From contig CALYLX010000050.1 in NCBI GenBank assembly GCA_944990035.1, forward strand, positions 1-64,000: a DNA stretch of 64,000 nt, given 5' to 3'. Below are positions 19,853-30,100 of this stretch, piece after piece. Numbering within the stretch: position 1 is the first letter of the stretch; each line of letters starts with the position of its first letter. The stretch comes from Clitopilus passeckerianus (lineage: Eukaryota; Basidiomycota; Agaricomycetes; Agaricales; Entolomataceae). The notes beneath the pieces are model-generated. The model had not been told where the DNA came from. It worked only from the letters and a program-made list of their open reading frames with translations, and made no database searches. The position numbers and the translations under genes were made by a program.

Positions 19853-20668
19853 ATGATTCCTTCTAATCTCACTTCTTTGGTCGTCGACTCCCAGACCAAC
19901 TCAGCTACGGAAGCTATGAAACGACCTTCTCTTGGAGAAGTGACGCGGGAAACTCATAATCATATACCTTTGTACTTGAGCTCCTTGCCTTTCAGGAGAG
20001 ATGCTCTCCATCAGCTAAGCTATCGACCTTGGGAATCTGTATTCGCTGATTCAAGAGGATTGCGCTTTCAGGTTGTTTGTCTTAATACTAATCTACAGCC
20101 TGCTATCAAGTTCCTTTCTACGGATTTTACAGACGGTGGCCCTGGGATTCGACTTGATACCTCTTGCCAAAGCTTTGCCCATCTCCTTCGTGATTCAGAT
20201 TATGATGTGATGAATTTCTTATCCCCTGCAGTTCATAACGGCATCCTGAGCCGGCGTAACTCCCGATTTCCGTGCATTCAGGTGAGTCGATATCATGCTG
20301 CTGAAAGGCTCAAGGGACAATAATTAAGATTATCATTACACGCAGTGGCCGGGCTATAGACATCTTCAATAGAAACACAGAATCGAATTTACGCGGGACA
20401 AGGACAACAGAGAACCGGTGACCATGGCAGAGCTGCTATCGCAGGTCGCTGACATCTATAAAACATTCATTGCCGTGCGTATGAGAAATTGTTCTCCTTT
20501 GTTTCTGCGGTTGATGACCAAGGTCACCCAGTTGCATTGTGAGGACTATCGTGGCCCAGGCATCGACTTGGAACCATGTTCACCTCATTTCAAGACCTCC
20601 GCCTACACGAGATTTACCACGACGGAGGTACATCATGGCAGGCGGAAGTCTCGTTCTTCATTCCATAA
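19853..20668 (+). pseudogene. Unknown Agaricomycete-type protein with in-frame UAG
   Basis: Exon 1 (19853 to about 20281) encodes a soluble protein with FPCIQ at its end. After intron gtgagt...cgcag, exon 2 begins WPGYRHLQ. In the same frame follow a TAG (20370-20372) and then RIEFTRDKDNREPVTMAELL and QVADIYKTFIA, which read as normal protein. A further splice leads to DLRLHEIYHDGGTSWQAEV and a stop at 20666-20668. The order WPGY ... helix with LxxQVA ... xSWQAE is one I associate with an uncharacterised Agaricomycete protein family with no assigned function. The gene is therefore complete except for one nonsense codon. It may be a recent pseudogene, a sequencing error, or a readthrough gene. 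Good promoter and leader retained. Confidence 0.5.
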
Positions 20669-21070
20669 TCTTGTACGCAGTATACTACTTCATAGTGACC
20701 TCCAAATATATCATTTCCCTATTATTGCCACTGCATCCACTCCCTAGGAGCACGTCATCGGTTGCGGGATAACTGGATGCGGGTAGGTGGAAAATACGAA
20801 AGAGCATCGAGATTGCCTGGAGGGCAAACTCAGGAACGATTGGTAGAGTATGAAGAGCTGCAACATCGGGCATTCCAAACGAGGGTGTAGTTCATAGGAG
20901 TAAACGACCGAGAGGTGGCCTACAAGGACTTGGAGGATAACTAATTAAACAGTCCAGAACAATTGGATAGAATCCATAAGGACGAATATAAGCGTCTTGA
21001 GCATCCGAAGGGTATATAAGTATGCAACTGTCTGATTCCAGGTCCAAAATGTGTTCGTAAGAAAGGTCCA
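20669..21070. other. Convergent spacer
   Basis: The 3' flanks of the gene at 19853 and the glyoxal oxidase meet here. No coding signal was seen. Confidence 0.4.
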
Positions 21071-23528
21071 TCACCAGACTGATGTAATCGTCCATAAAAC
21101 CACCACTCCAACGAAGGCTGAGAACAGCCTCCCTTCCGCTTTGGCTGCAGCATCGGTATCCGCCGCTGAACCAGCACTGAAATCCGATGGTGGCAAACTA
21201 GTAGCTGTCAAAAGCTCCTGCTTTCCTAACTTGCCGGACCCAATCATAACTTGTGCGCCAATAGAAGGTACACCATTGACCACCACAAAAATCAGAGCAG
21301 GGCCTGGCGTGAACAAAGCTGGATTTGGTGGCAACTGACTGACGTGCAGCACGACACTCTTGGCCTTGGCATCCGCTGTGTAGGTATGGTCGAGTTGAAG
21401 GTAGCGTTGACCCATGTTCATCGCATGTGTCGAGAATCCGGGGCGTATTATGACAACGGAGGTCTTGTTAACATTTGAAATATCGTTGAACAAGTCATCC
21501 GAGTTCAGGGAGACGTCAAAGGAAGGACCGCCATAAGTGAATTGCTTGAGGAGGCCGGAAGGTTGGGGCGGCGGGTGTTGTAGTAAGAAGGGTAGAATAA
21601 CTCTGTCCGGTACTCCGTCTTGTACTTCACGTCTAGGTTGTAGTCCGAGTTTGGGTTAGAGCCTGAGACAAAGACGGAACCTGGCAACAATATCAGCAAG
21701 TGAAAGGCGTGCCTTTAATCGATAAACAAACCATCTGGGAGAAGCAGGGCGCTGGAATGGTACATCCTTGGTACTGTACTTGATCCTAGTCCCTCGGAAG
21801 ACCATTTCTGCCCAGCGGGTGCATTTGCGTCGTAAATGACGGGAGTCAAGACTGGGTCATCTGCGTAGGACTGTCCAATAGCCCAAGAGTCGTTGCCATA
21901 TCCAGCAGTACCTGCAAGGCCAGCCGCAAATTAGGAATTAATTATTTGGTCACACGAGCAGTGCCTACCTTTCCTAGCACCGTTTAAACACAGTATCTTC
22001 CCATTGGGCAAATAGACCAGGCTCGCCATACTGCGTGGCTCAGGAAGCGGGTCTTCTTGAACGTAGGATGAAGATTGATCTGGCGTGATCTTGACGCACG
22101 ATGTCGAGGCAGGGTATTTCGGGATTATCCAGCTTGACTTGTGCCACCTGTAACATTGGAGTTCAAAGGGGTTCACAGCCAGCAGAACCGACAAGCACTT
22201 ACTGGTTTGGCTTCACGTCTGATCCACCACAGAAAAGGATGGTTGCCGTGTAATTGTTCGCTGGAGTTAATGGCAGCATAATGGTTCCGGCGCTTGCAGG
22301 GTATGTCCTCACAGCGTCAGGCATATCGTCAAGAGGTGTCTCCTTGTTCTTGCGATAGTCAAGAAGAACGGTCTCCCAATTTGACTGCATGAATAGCTTG
22401 CCCGAGGGAAGCAGCCATGTCAAAGGGTACAGATTCGCTGGTAACGTTCGTTGAAGGAGAGGTGAGGTAACGAGGCCGCCTTTCGGTGGGAAAAATTCGT
22501 ATGTTGGATTATCTTGTTGGGCATCATTGACATAGCCTCCATATCTACAACCTCCAATCTGCCAGGATGTGTATGTCAGATAGGAACGAAAGATGAGTCG
22601 GGCCGGAAGTTCCTTACAATGATCAGCGTGCCATCCTCCAGCGTTTCTCTGAAACCAAGTTGTGCCGGCGTTAGCGGATGTTTGCTCATACATCGCAATG
22701 AGGAGAACATACACTGTCGGGTACCACCGCTGATCTGATTCATCTGGCGATAAGAACCAGTCGCACTTTTTGTCATCGCATGGGTTAAGTAACCTAAGGT
22801 CAACCAGGTGAGGATGTGCAACAACGAGGCGGGGCCATATGAACTGACCGTATTCTGGGTAGACGTCAGATGAATGCTTTTCATTCGAATATCTGGGTTT
22901 ACTCACGATTGTCTTCCGTCCGGATCATCGTACGGTCCTCCACCATACTGGCTTTTAGCGGCGTCTCCCCCATACGTTACGGCTTGATTTCCGCCGACGT
23001 TCACCCATGTACCGTTGCCCATCACGTTACCGCCCTAACGTTGCTCCGTTACTATGAGATATTGGATTTAGGAAGGAGGCAACTCACAGCGCAGAATGTA
23101 TTTGTTAGGGCATCCAGGGGTCGTTGCGCATTGGAGCCCAGAGTCCATTCTAGGGAAACATACGACAAATTTTAAATCAAAAGGAATTCAAATTGCAGGA
23201 GGATTGTTTTTACCCGAAGCCCATGCTGGATGACCATCAATTCGCGCTGGGTTGTTCTCAACCTTGTCAACGATGTAGACTGTATTCTCCGTTCCCAGGA
23301 AGATCTGGTAGTTGTGATTCAGTCACACGCTCTTCACGAGGGATGCGGGTAAATTGAATCCGACTTTACCTGTTGAGAACTGACAAGACTGTCGCCTATA
23401 ATCTCGAATTGGTTGAGGTTGCCAGTTTTCTGCGGTTGGCCAGGAATAGGAATAGTTGGAGCTTGTGCAAGAACAAGGGATGGAAGAGCAAACGAAAGTA
23501 AGGTCAACCAAGGCGAACAGGACAGCAT
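21071..23528 (-). CDS. Glyoxal oxidase (copper radical oxidase, AA5_1)
   Basis: A multi-exon gene from ATG 23528. The signal peptide is MLSCSPWLTLLSFALPSLVL. A glyoxal-oxidase N-terminal beta-propeller follows, with FCAGGNVMGNGTWVNVGGN, then a C-terminal DUF1929-type domain. Expected catalytic residues are present: Cys of FCAGG (cross-link partner), Tyr of RWYPT (codon run near 22730), the Tyr-His pair of PRMYHSSALLLPDGS (21757-21762) and the His of RPGFSTHAMNMGQRYLQL. The enzyme oxidises small aldehydes to acids outside the cell, releasing H2O2 for peroxidases; it is typical of wood and litter decayers. The C-terminus adds an S/A-rich linker and a final hydrophobic run (LFSAFVGVVVLWTITSVW), suggesting a GPI anchor rather than free secretion. 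Introns examined join in frame. Confidence 0.92.
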
Positions 23529-24552
23529 CGCAGAATTACGAGCTCTTCTGGAGGAAAATTAGGAGGGGGTATAATCCAAGAGGCTCAAAGCCCCGTTACG
23601 AGGCGCCAGCAGTTTATATTGACCTTCGGATGCGAGCAGCGCGGGACCATCTCAGTACCTTACGAGATTTAGAGGTGCACAAAGCCCTCCCGATCTGGTA
23701 AAAATCGCCGGGATCAAGTACATTTCCAGATAAGGTCATCTCGTGGCAGGCCATGCCCTGGCCTGAACTGACTGCCGAGGTACGTAAAATGTTGGAAAGG
23801 TGTGTTTATGCCGCATAGACGTCCGAAATATCATTGAACTATCGTTGATGAACATGCTGCAAGTCGTCTGACCCACGTCGCACTGGTCGTAGTGATGGTG
23901 AAGCAAGAGGATTTCCCCGAACGGCAAGTCCGGCATGTTTATGTAATTTAATGCCAAGAGAATCTAAACTTAACGTCCCTGAACAACTCCTTCGGCTTGC
24001 AATTGCCCCTCGGTTGCCCTCCTAACTTGGCAGATGGCACTCACAATGGCAACCGAGTCAGACTGTCACACCGATTCTCGAGTGCGTGCACGACGTTGAG
24101 GGCAGTCTACTCTTCATGATTCTCTAACCACTAAGCTCCACTCATAATGATCATTTCATCAGTTCTTCTTTGCTGGCATCAGCTATCGACCTGTGCAACT
24201 CATTCACCTGGCCAAATCTTGGGCGATGATAAATGACTGAGCGTCGTATATGGATTGTTGTGGAACTTGGAATCTCTCCTCGTTCAATCCAGCCCCATTC
24301 TGGATTCCTGCTTGCCGTTTGGATAAAGGAGGCTCTTAGAAAACCTGGACATACCACTTGAGGCCTAGTTGGAAGCTACGGGTTATGGATCTTGCGAGAC
24401 CTCCAGGGATCATATGTACACAGGACCAATACTTGGAAAGCCTTGGAGGAAACCCATCCAGATACTGCTTGAATCGGAGTGAAACTATAGGCTTGACTGC
24501 GAGTTGATCATCTTCTTTGCCATTGTACCTCTTTTGAACCCCAGCGTTGTAG
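23529..24552. other. Divergent intergenic region
   Basis: Lies between the glyoxal oxidase (-) and the 7TM gene (+). The first exon(s) of the 7TM gene should lie in its right part but could not be fixed. No other feature was seen. Confidence 0.4.
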
Positions 24553-26117
24553 GTTCTTGCTGAGGCAGGTATCTTGTCCTTTGTTGCGGACTTCTTTGTC
24601 CTCGTTTTGATCGTTGTGAGTATACCGTCCTATTGCTACACGATCATCCAGCTTCACGACCCACCCTAGAGGGAACTAATATCAAAAATGCCTCTGAGCT
24701 CCCACCGGGATATAGTTAGAAAAACGGCGAAGACGTTCACCGTAAGTCGTTCACCTCGACCATTTTGCAAACTGATCCACATTAACTGTTGCATTTGTAG
24801 ATTTCTTTGTTCCCTGCTCAGCTGCTTCAATCTGGAAGCGTCGTTCTGAACATTAGATGGATACACTTGGGCGTTGTGGAGGTGGGAAGTTTCTGTGCTG
24901 CACAAGGTATGTATTTTCGGATTCTGTACATTCGATTTCCACTGATTGTGCCTAATAGGCGTGTTGCATCAGCTGGGAGGGATGGTGGTCGTCTGTACTA
25001 CCCTTGTAAGCAACCTATCCTACCTTGCAGCAACGATACTCAAGGCTCTACAATACAGTTCATCGCCATATTTACTCTGTTATTGGTGTTACTCAAACCA
25101 TGCAAGACCAGATTCATCTTTAGAAGGGGTCCTATGATCGCAACCATCTTGTCATGGCTGACTGTCTCTCTGATGGCCGCGTTGGGAAATGGCCTCAATA
25201 AACCGAAGGCTTTCCAATCTCCCACACCGGTGAGTTGGTTCTCCTCTTCAAAGTATCGGGCAGGGCTAACCGAAATGCAGGTTGGTTGCAGCATCGGAGA
25301 GGAATTTCACAATTTCAATCTGTGGGCTGGTTATTTCTGGGCCTGGCTCTCTCTCGGCGTTGCGATCTTCGTTTATGTAGCTGCTTATGCATCCTCTGCG
25401 AAACTGGAGTCCTCAATTGCGAACGGGTACATGCCTGAGAATGGTTCTAGGATACGGCCCGCGGTAGGTCGATGGCACCAACTGCGTTCTCTGCGAGCGC
25501 TCGGGTATGTTCGATGAAGTACACCTGAGGAAGGAGCATAACTGATTCGGTCACTGCACAGATATCCCGCGATCTACATTTTGACATATATGCCTGCCTG
25601 CATCGTCAGCTGGATTCAAATGGCTCGAGGCCATCACTCATCGGTCAATTCGGGCTCGATCTTCGCCGTGACGTCAATTCGAAGCCTTTATGGCCTTTTC
25701 AGTGCACTCCTTTATCTTTTCGTGAAGGGCCAACGATCGGCTCAGGCTAGGCATCGTCGAGCAGCATCCCCCGAGGTGGATGTATCACCGCCTCGTGGCC
25801 TATTAGTATCCGAAAGAGCCAACAGGCCACCCGATCCTCGCCCGACGAGTGTTGTTCTTCAGCCTATGACTGTCGCCAGGCAGTCTAAACGGTGCACTCC
25901 CCAGCGCCTTGAACTGCACCCAAATTCTACCAGCCATGCCAGTCCGTTGAACGAGGCCAACCGTTCAAACAGGAATCCAATAAGGCGAGCGCCGGAAGGG
26001 GCATACGGCAGGTGGAACAACACAAGCTCCTCATTGACATACGACTTCGGAGCGATCCCCTCACATCGCAGGAATCCCGAATTCACCTCATGGAACCATG
26101 CTCTTATATTTAGCTGA
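24553..26117 (+). CDS. Seven-transmembrane receptor-like protein, 5' end unresolved
   Basis: Exons run from 24553-24615 (acceptor ttgtag, donor gtgagt) through several GT-AG introns to TGA 26115-26117. Hydrophobic segments in order: AGILSFVADFFVLVLIV; ISLFPAQLLQSGSVVLNI; LGGMVVVCTTLFIAIFTLLL; ATILSWLTVSLMAALG; WAWLSLGVAIFVYVAAYAS; IYILTYMPACIVSWI; IRSLYGLFSALLYLFV. That is seven helices followed by a cytosolic tail of about 130 residues rich in R, S and P. The layout fits the fungal class of cAMP-receptor-like/Git3-like GPCRs seen in basidiomycetes. The ligand cannot be told. The start codon lies upstream of 24553, or the first helix was mis-assigned; ATG 24688-24690 falls after helix 1 and is not a good start. 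Confidence 0.65.
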
Positions 26118-26665
26118 TAGCTGGCCATATTGGCGACTGGAAATACTCGGTAGATACATTAAATACGCAATTTGTAGTATCAGTGGAACTATTGAAGCTT
26201 CTACATTTACAATGAAGCGATAGGTCATGATGCACTCCATGTTCTCGGGTCACGGACATATGCAGATATACGTTCAAAGTTTACGCCACAATTCTCCCGC
26301 TATCGTGGATCTGGTTCGTAGAAATTGAACAATATCGCGCCGTTAATAATCAAGGAACAGGTTCATAATTTCAATAATAAAGAAAAAAAATGTGTTCCAT
26401 TTATCGGTATGAGTTCATTCCATATTGTTGGCTGTGTTATGATATAGGGTAATAATGACCGTGATATAAATAGGAATAATGATAGCTTGGCTTCTGAGCT
26501 GATGTTGGAAGGCTTGGGCACCTGGGAAATGAATAGGAATGATTTAGGAACTTGGGGGATGACGAGTAACGCTCAAAATTTGCTTAAGACGAAGGTGGGG
26601 CTTGGGTAGGAATAGTAGGCCGAATTTTGCAGCTTTGGCTCGGCGTGCAGAAATATCCCTTCGGC
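26118..26665. other. AT-rich convergent spacer
   Basis: The interval 26380-26560 is AT-rich with aataat and aaataata runs, as expected of 3' flanks. No gene seen. Confidence 0.45.
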
Positions 26666-27139
26666 TCACAGACGATGCAGGGCGGTCACCTTGGGGAGCC
26701 GCTCCTCGGGGTTCTTGACCAAGCTTCCACCAGAAGTGGGTTGGGAGCCATGCCTAGCTCGTGGAACCGGAGAATCTCTCATCTTCTGCGGCCCTGCCTT
26801 GGATGTTTGTGGTGCCCGCCTTGAAGGATGATTGAGAGCGGGGAGGTATTCTGGTTGGCTGGCGGCTACGGCGTTGCGGCGAGGTCGTAACATAATATTC
26901 TCGTTTTTGAGGTCTCGAGGAGTTCTCATCGACGCTTCAGAGGGTCCCGAATCCATGGTCCTGTTATTTCCCGTATCCACCTTCGGTAGAGGACCATTGG
27001 CGTTATAGTCGGCGTTGCGAATTCCTCGAGCCTCCAGCGTTTGGCCATCGTTCTGCTGCACCCGGACAGCGGCACTTGATCCATGAGTCCATAGGTTCAG
27101 GACGACGAAGGCGGGAAGGATGAAACGGGAGAAAGGCAT
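26666..27139 (-). CDS. Secreted basic protein with dibasic sites
   Basis: A single-exon ORF of 157 aa when started at ATG 27139, giving signal peptide MPFSRFILPAFVVLNLWTHG; the longer frame upstream is low-complexity leader. The mature part is low-complexity, basic and rich in R, P, S and N. It contains several basic clusters (RPRR, SRR, EAR) that Kex2-like proteases could cut, bounding a segment around ASQPEYLPALNHP. No conserved domain and only weak evidence beyond the signal peptide. A TATA-like gttaaatatg lies about 95 bp upstream. Confidence 0.45.
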   Translation of the reverse strand: MPFSRFILPAFVVLNLWTHGSSAAVRVQQNDGQTLEARGIRNADYNANGPLPKVDTGNNRTMDSGPSEASMRTPRDLKNENIMLRPRRNAVAASQPEYLPALNHPSRRAPQTSKAGPQKMRDSPVPRARHGSQPTSGGSLVKNPEERLPKVTALHRL

Positions 27140-30100
27140 TGTGGTAAGCACTGGTTTGTTGGAGGTTTGTAACCTTGCGGGATGATGGTGGTGGTAGTGA
27201 TAAGGTGGTTGGGAAATCGACTGAGACTGGAACATATTTAACTGGCTGGGCTGACGACTAGAACGAGGCTTCGAGCAAGTCTCTTGCCCGGCCAGAACCA
27301 GGCAAAATACGCACAGGTCCTGTAAAAATCACTGTAGGGCTTGAGAAATTCGCCTGAGCCACTATCCCCCATATGTACGATCAAGTCCATCAAGAGGGCC
27401 TACGTAGTCAAGCAATGCAGCTATTCGGGAAATTGTTAGGTGCGCTCTTCATTAACGAGAAATTGACGACTCACGGTCAAGCAAGCATGCAGTTGCAGTT
27501 CCCATGAAAGCGTTTGCAAAGTGGCACTGAAAAGAAGCGGGGATGAACACGTGGTGATAGCGGCAGTAGCTTTCACAAATCATGGTGAATTGACACGGTT
27601 CGTCAAGTTTGGCGCTGAACACCACAATGTTCAACGTTCGCCGATTCAAGGCTCAAGGCTGGGTTCTGTTGCCTGATTATTTTGTTGTTCGACCTCCTGC
27701 TAGCACTTCTTTGGTCAACAGAAACTTCTTGCTTGGAGAAGCTTGCCCTCCAGGAAAATGACGGTACTAAATGCTGGAGGATCTATTCAGACGCTTCGGC
27801 TCGGGAGGCTAGCTTGCATAGAACCATGTCATTTGTACGTCGGACAACAGGCCTAGCTTGTTTCAAAGGACTATCTGTCCAAAGAATAACCTTTTACAGA
27901 ACCGTTACCTCCAAGCCCACTTGAAGCCCTCTCGGCCGCTCCTTCCAGCAGAGCTTCTGATCTGCCATCACAATGGAATCTCAAGCACGTTTTCTTGCAA
28001 GGAAGTGGAATCAGCTTTTGCTCAGTCTCGATGCAATAGGTGCACCCGGAGTGCTCGGCCTTCGCCGTAGCTCACCTTACAGAATGGGACGTACTCGTGA
28101 AAGGCTGACCATTGCATTGTGACCGGCCCAGTTTTGGAGGTGTTGAGAACCTAGAGGTACACCTCTTGCCGTGAGCAGGCTCAATATGGGCAAAGTTCTT
28201 CGCGCCGATTATCACCGTCGGGGCTGGCCTTGACTTAGTGCCGTTGACCGTTTCACGATATCCTATTTGACAGGCCCAAGGCGAGCGGAGGGTAACATAT
28301 CCACATGGGGAGCAAGAAACTAGAGCCTTTAATGCAAGAGATCGGGGGCGCCTGAAGACACAAATGCTGCCACAGTGACGTACACTGATCTGACATGTGG
28401 ACGGCTGAACTATCGGGCAGCATCGACATCAATGTGCAAAGTCTTCGCCAGGTCTAGACGCCACTGCCTATGAATCGAGGTCGTAAAAAAAACATATGTC
28501 GAAAGTTTTCTTGGAAAACCCACCTCGGCCGATTCCGCGCTGCATTGCTCTCCTAACTTGTCCTTCTCGCCAAGTGAGTAACGTACTCTTCGTGATAGGA
28601 GGACATAAAGCTGGCCTCATGGTCGAATGTCCTCCATTTCCATGGTATGTACTCCGGCGGCGTATCGTACAGACCTGCCAACAGGCAGAGTACATCCCAG
28701 GAAAGGTGAATCACTCGACCATGGTTTGAGTTCAGGTCGCTCCGCTCAGTCGGAGACATTTCTTAACACGAGGTGAGGGGTGCCTGGCGAGTTTAACTTC
28801 GCTGACGAAGAATGGAAGACTTTTGCTGGTGATTATGCGTCAGGGGGAAGAAGCAGTAGTGGAGACGATACAATCACCGTTGTGTGGTTGGGTTTTTATA
28901 GGTTGCATCCTCGACGGACTTCAAATTGATCAAAATGCGCCCATAATCAGGTAAATTCACCAGATCCAGGACGCTTAGTGGACCAGCCACGATTTCATGC
29001 CAGTGCCCAGGCAGATCCCTCATGGTTATCCTTTACTACAATCGACGCTTTCATTTTCAAATGCTATGAACCCAAGTAATGTGCCCCCCTGCTACTAGAA
29101 TAGTCACCAACTTTTCCGATTCATTGGCCCGGCCCACTTCAACATGGCGTGGTGACACTATCTCAAATCGACGGCTCTCCGCCTGTCATTACAGCCGATA
29201 GGAGAAGAAATCTTGGTACGTGTGTCATGTCGAATCTCGCGCCGATATCCCTTCTGGGATGTCTACTACCAATATAGAACAAGAGCACCTACTTTTAGGT
29301 AGCTATGCAGCGTTCAGTACGAGCATCGGATTGCTCAGCTGATCTAGCAACAAGGAGGATAGGATAGAGATATAATCACATATTTCCTTTGCTTCCTAAT
29401 GATCTCACTGTCATTGAGATCGATCCGGGAGCGAGGCTCGTGGTCGATGCATTGCCCTCAGCTCGACACCCACTCATATGAAATATCTCGTCTTCCGTAC
29501 CTGCTTTCATGTCTGGTGATGGATTGTTGTTATTTCTTCTGAATATGACTTGATTGAATCGGTCGTATGTAGGTCCTGGATCCAATACGAAGTACTTCCC
29601 GCCTCATGGTTACTGGCTGAACACTGATGCCAATGGACCCTCAAACAATCCTGCCACTGTTTTATGCGTTAATAGCCGCAACAGCCTGCCTGAAGGGAAC
29701 TCAAACCATGTGTTCGGATCGACGGTAGAAGTACACCTTTTCGCACCCATTGGTTTCATATTACAAGGTGCGGGAGTACCTGATGCATATCAGAACGTTG
29801 TAGATGATGGAACGTTTTGCGCACGATTGCAGAGGCGTGAAGTAGAAGCGTTGTCATTATCATGTTATCTTGTAATATGCAAATATACACGATACTACTT
29901 GGCTAAAAGTGTAACTGTCAATACCTGCATCCAATAATTCCAACAAGGTTGTCCGTAACATGAGGATTTGTGATTCAGGACGAAGCAATGACACTTTTTT
30001 TTGTTCCCCTGCGGTAAGGAACAAACCTCTCGCTCGAAACCACCGGCAAGTCAGGGATTTGTGGGGGTGCCGTGTGACGTAACTTCAAGCTACTAACCGC

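Noticed and set aside
29554..29937. 127-aa + strand ORF with protein-like composition
   Set aside because: No start context, signal, domain or splice partner was found; kept only as a note within the gene-poor region.
30001..30027. Short inverted repeat ttgttcc/ggaacaa
   Set aside because: The stem is only 7 bp with no flanking duplication; too weak to call a MITE or terminator.
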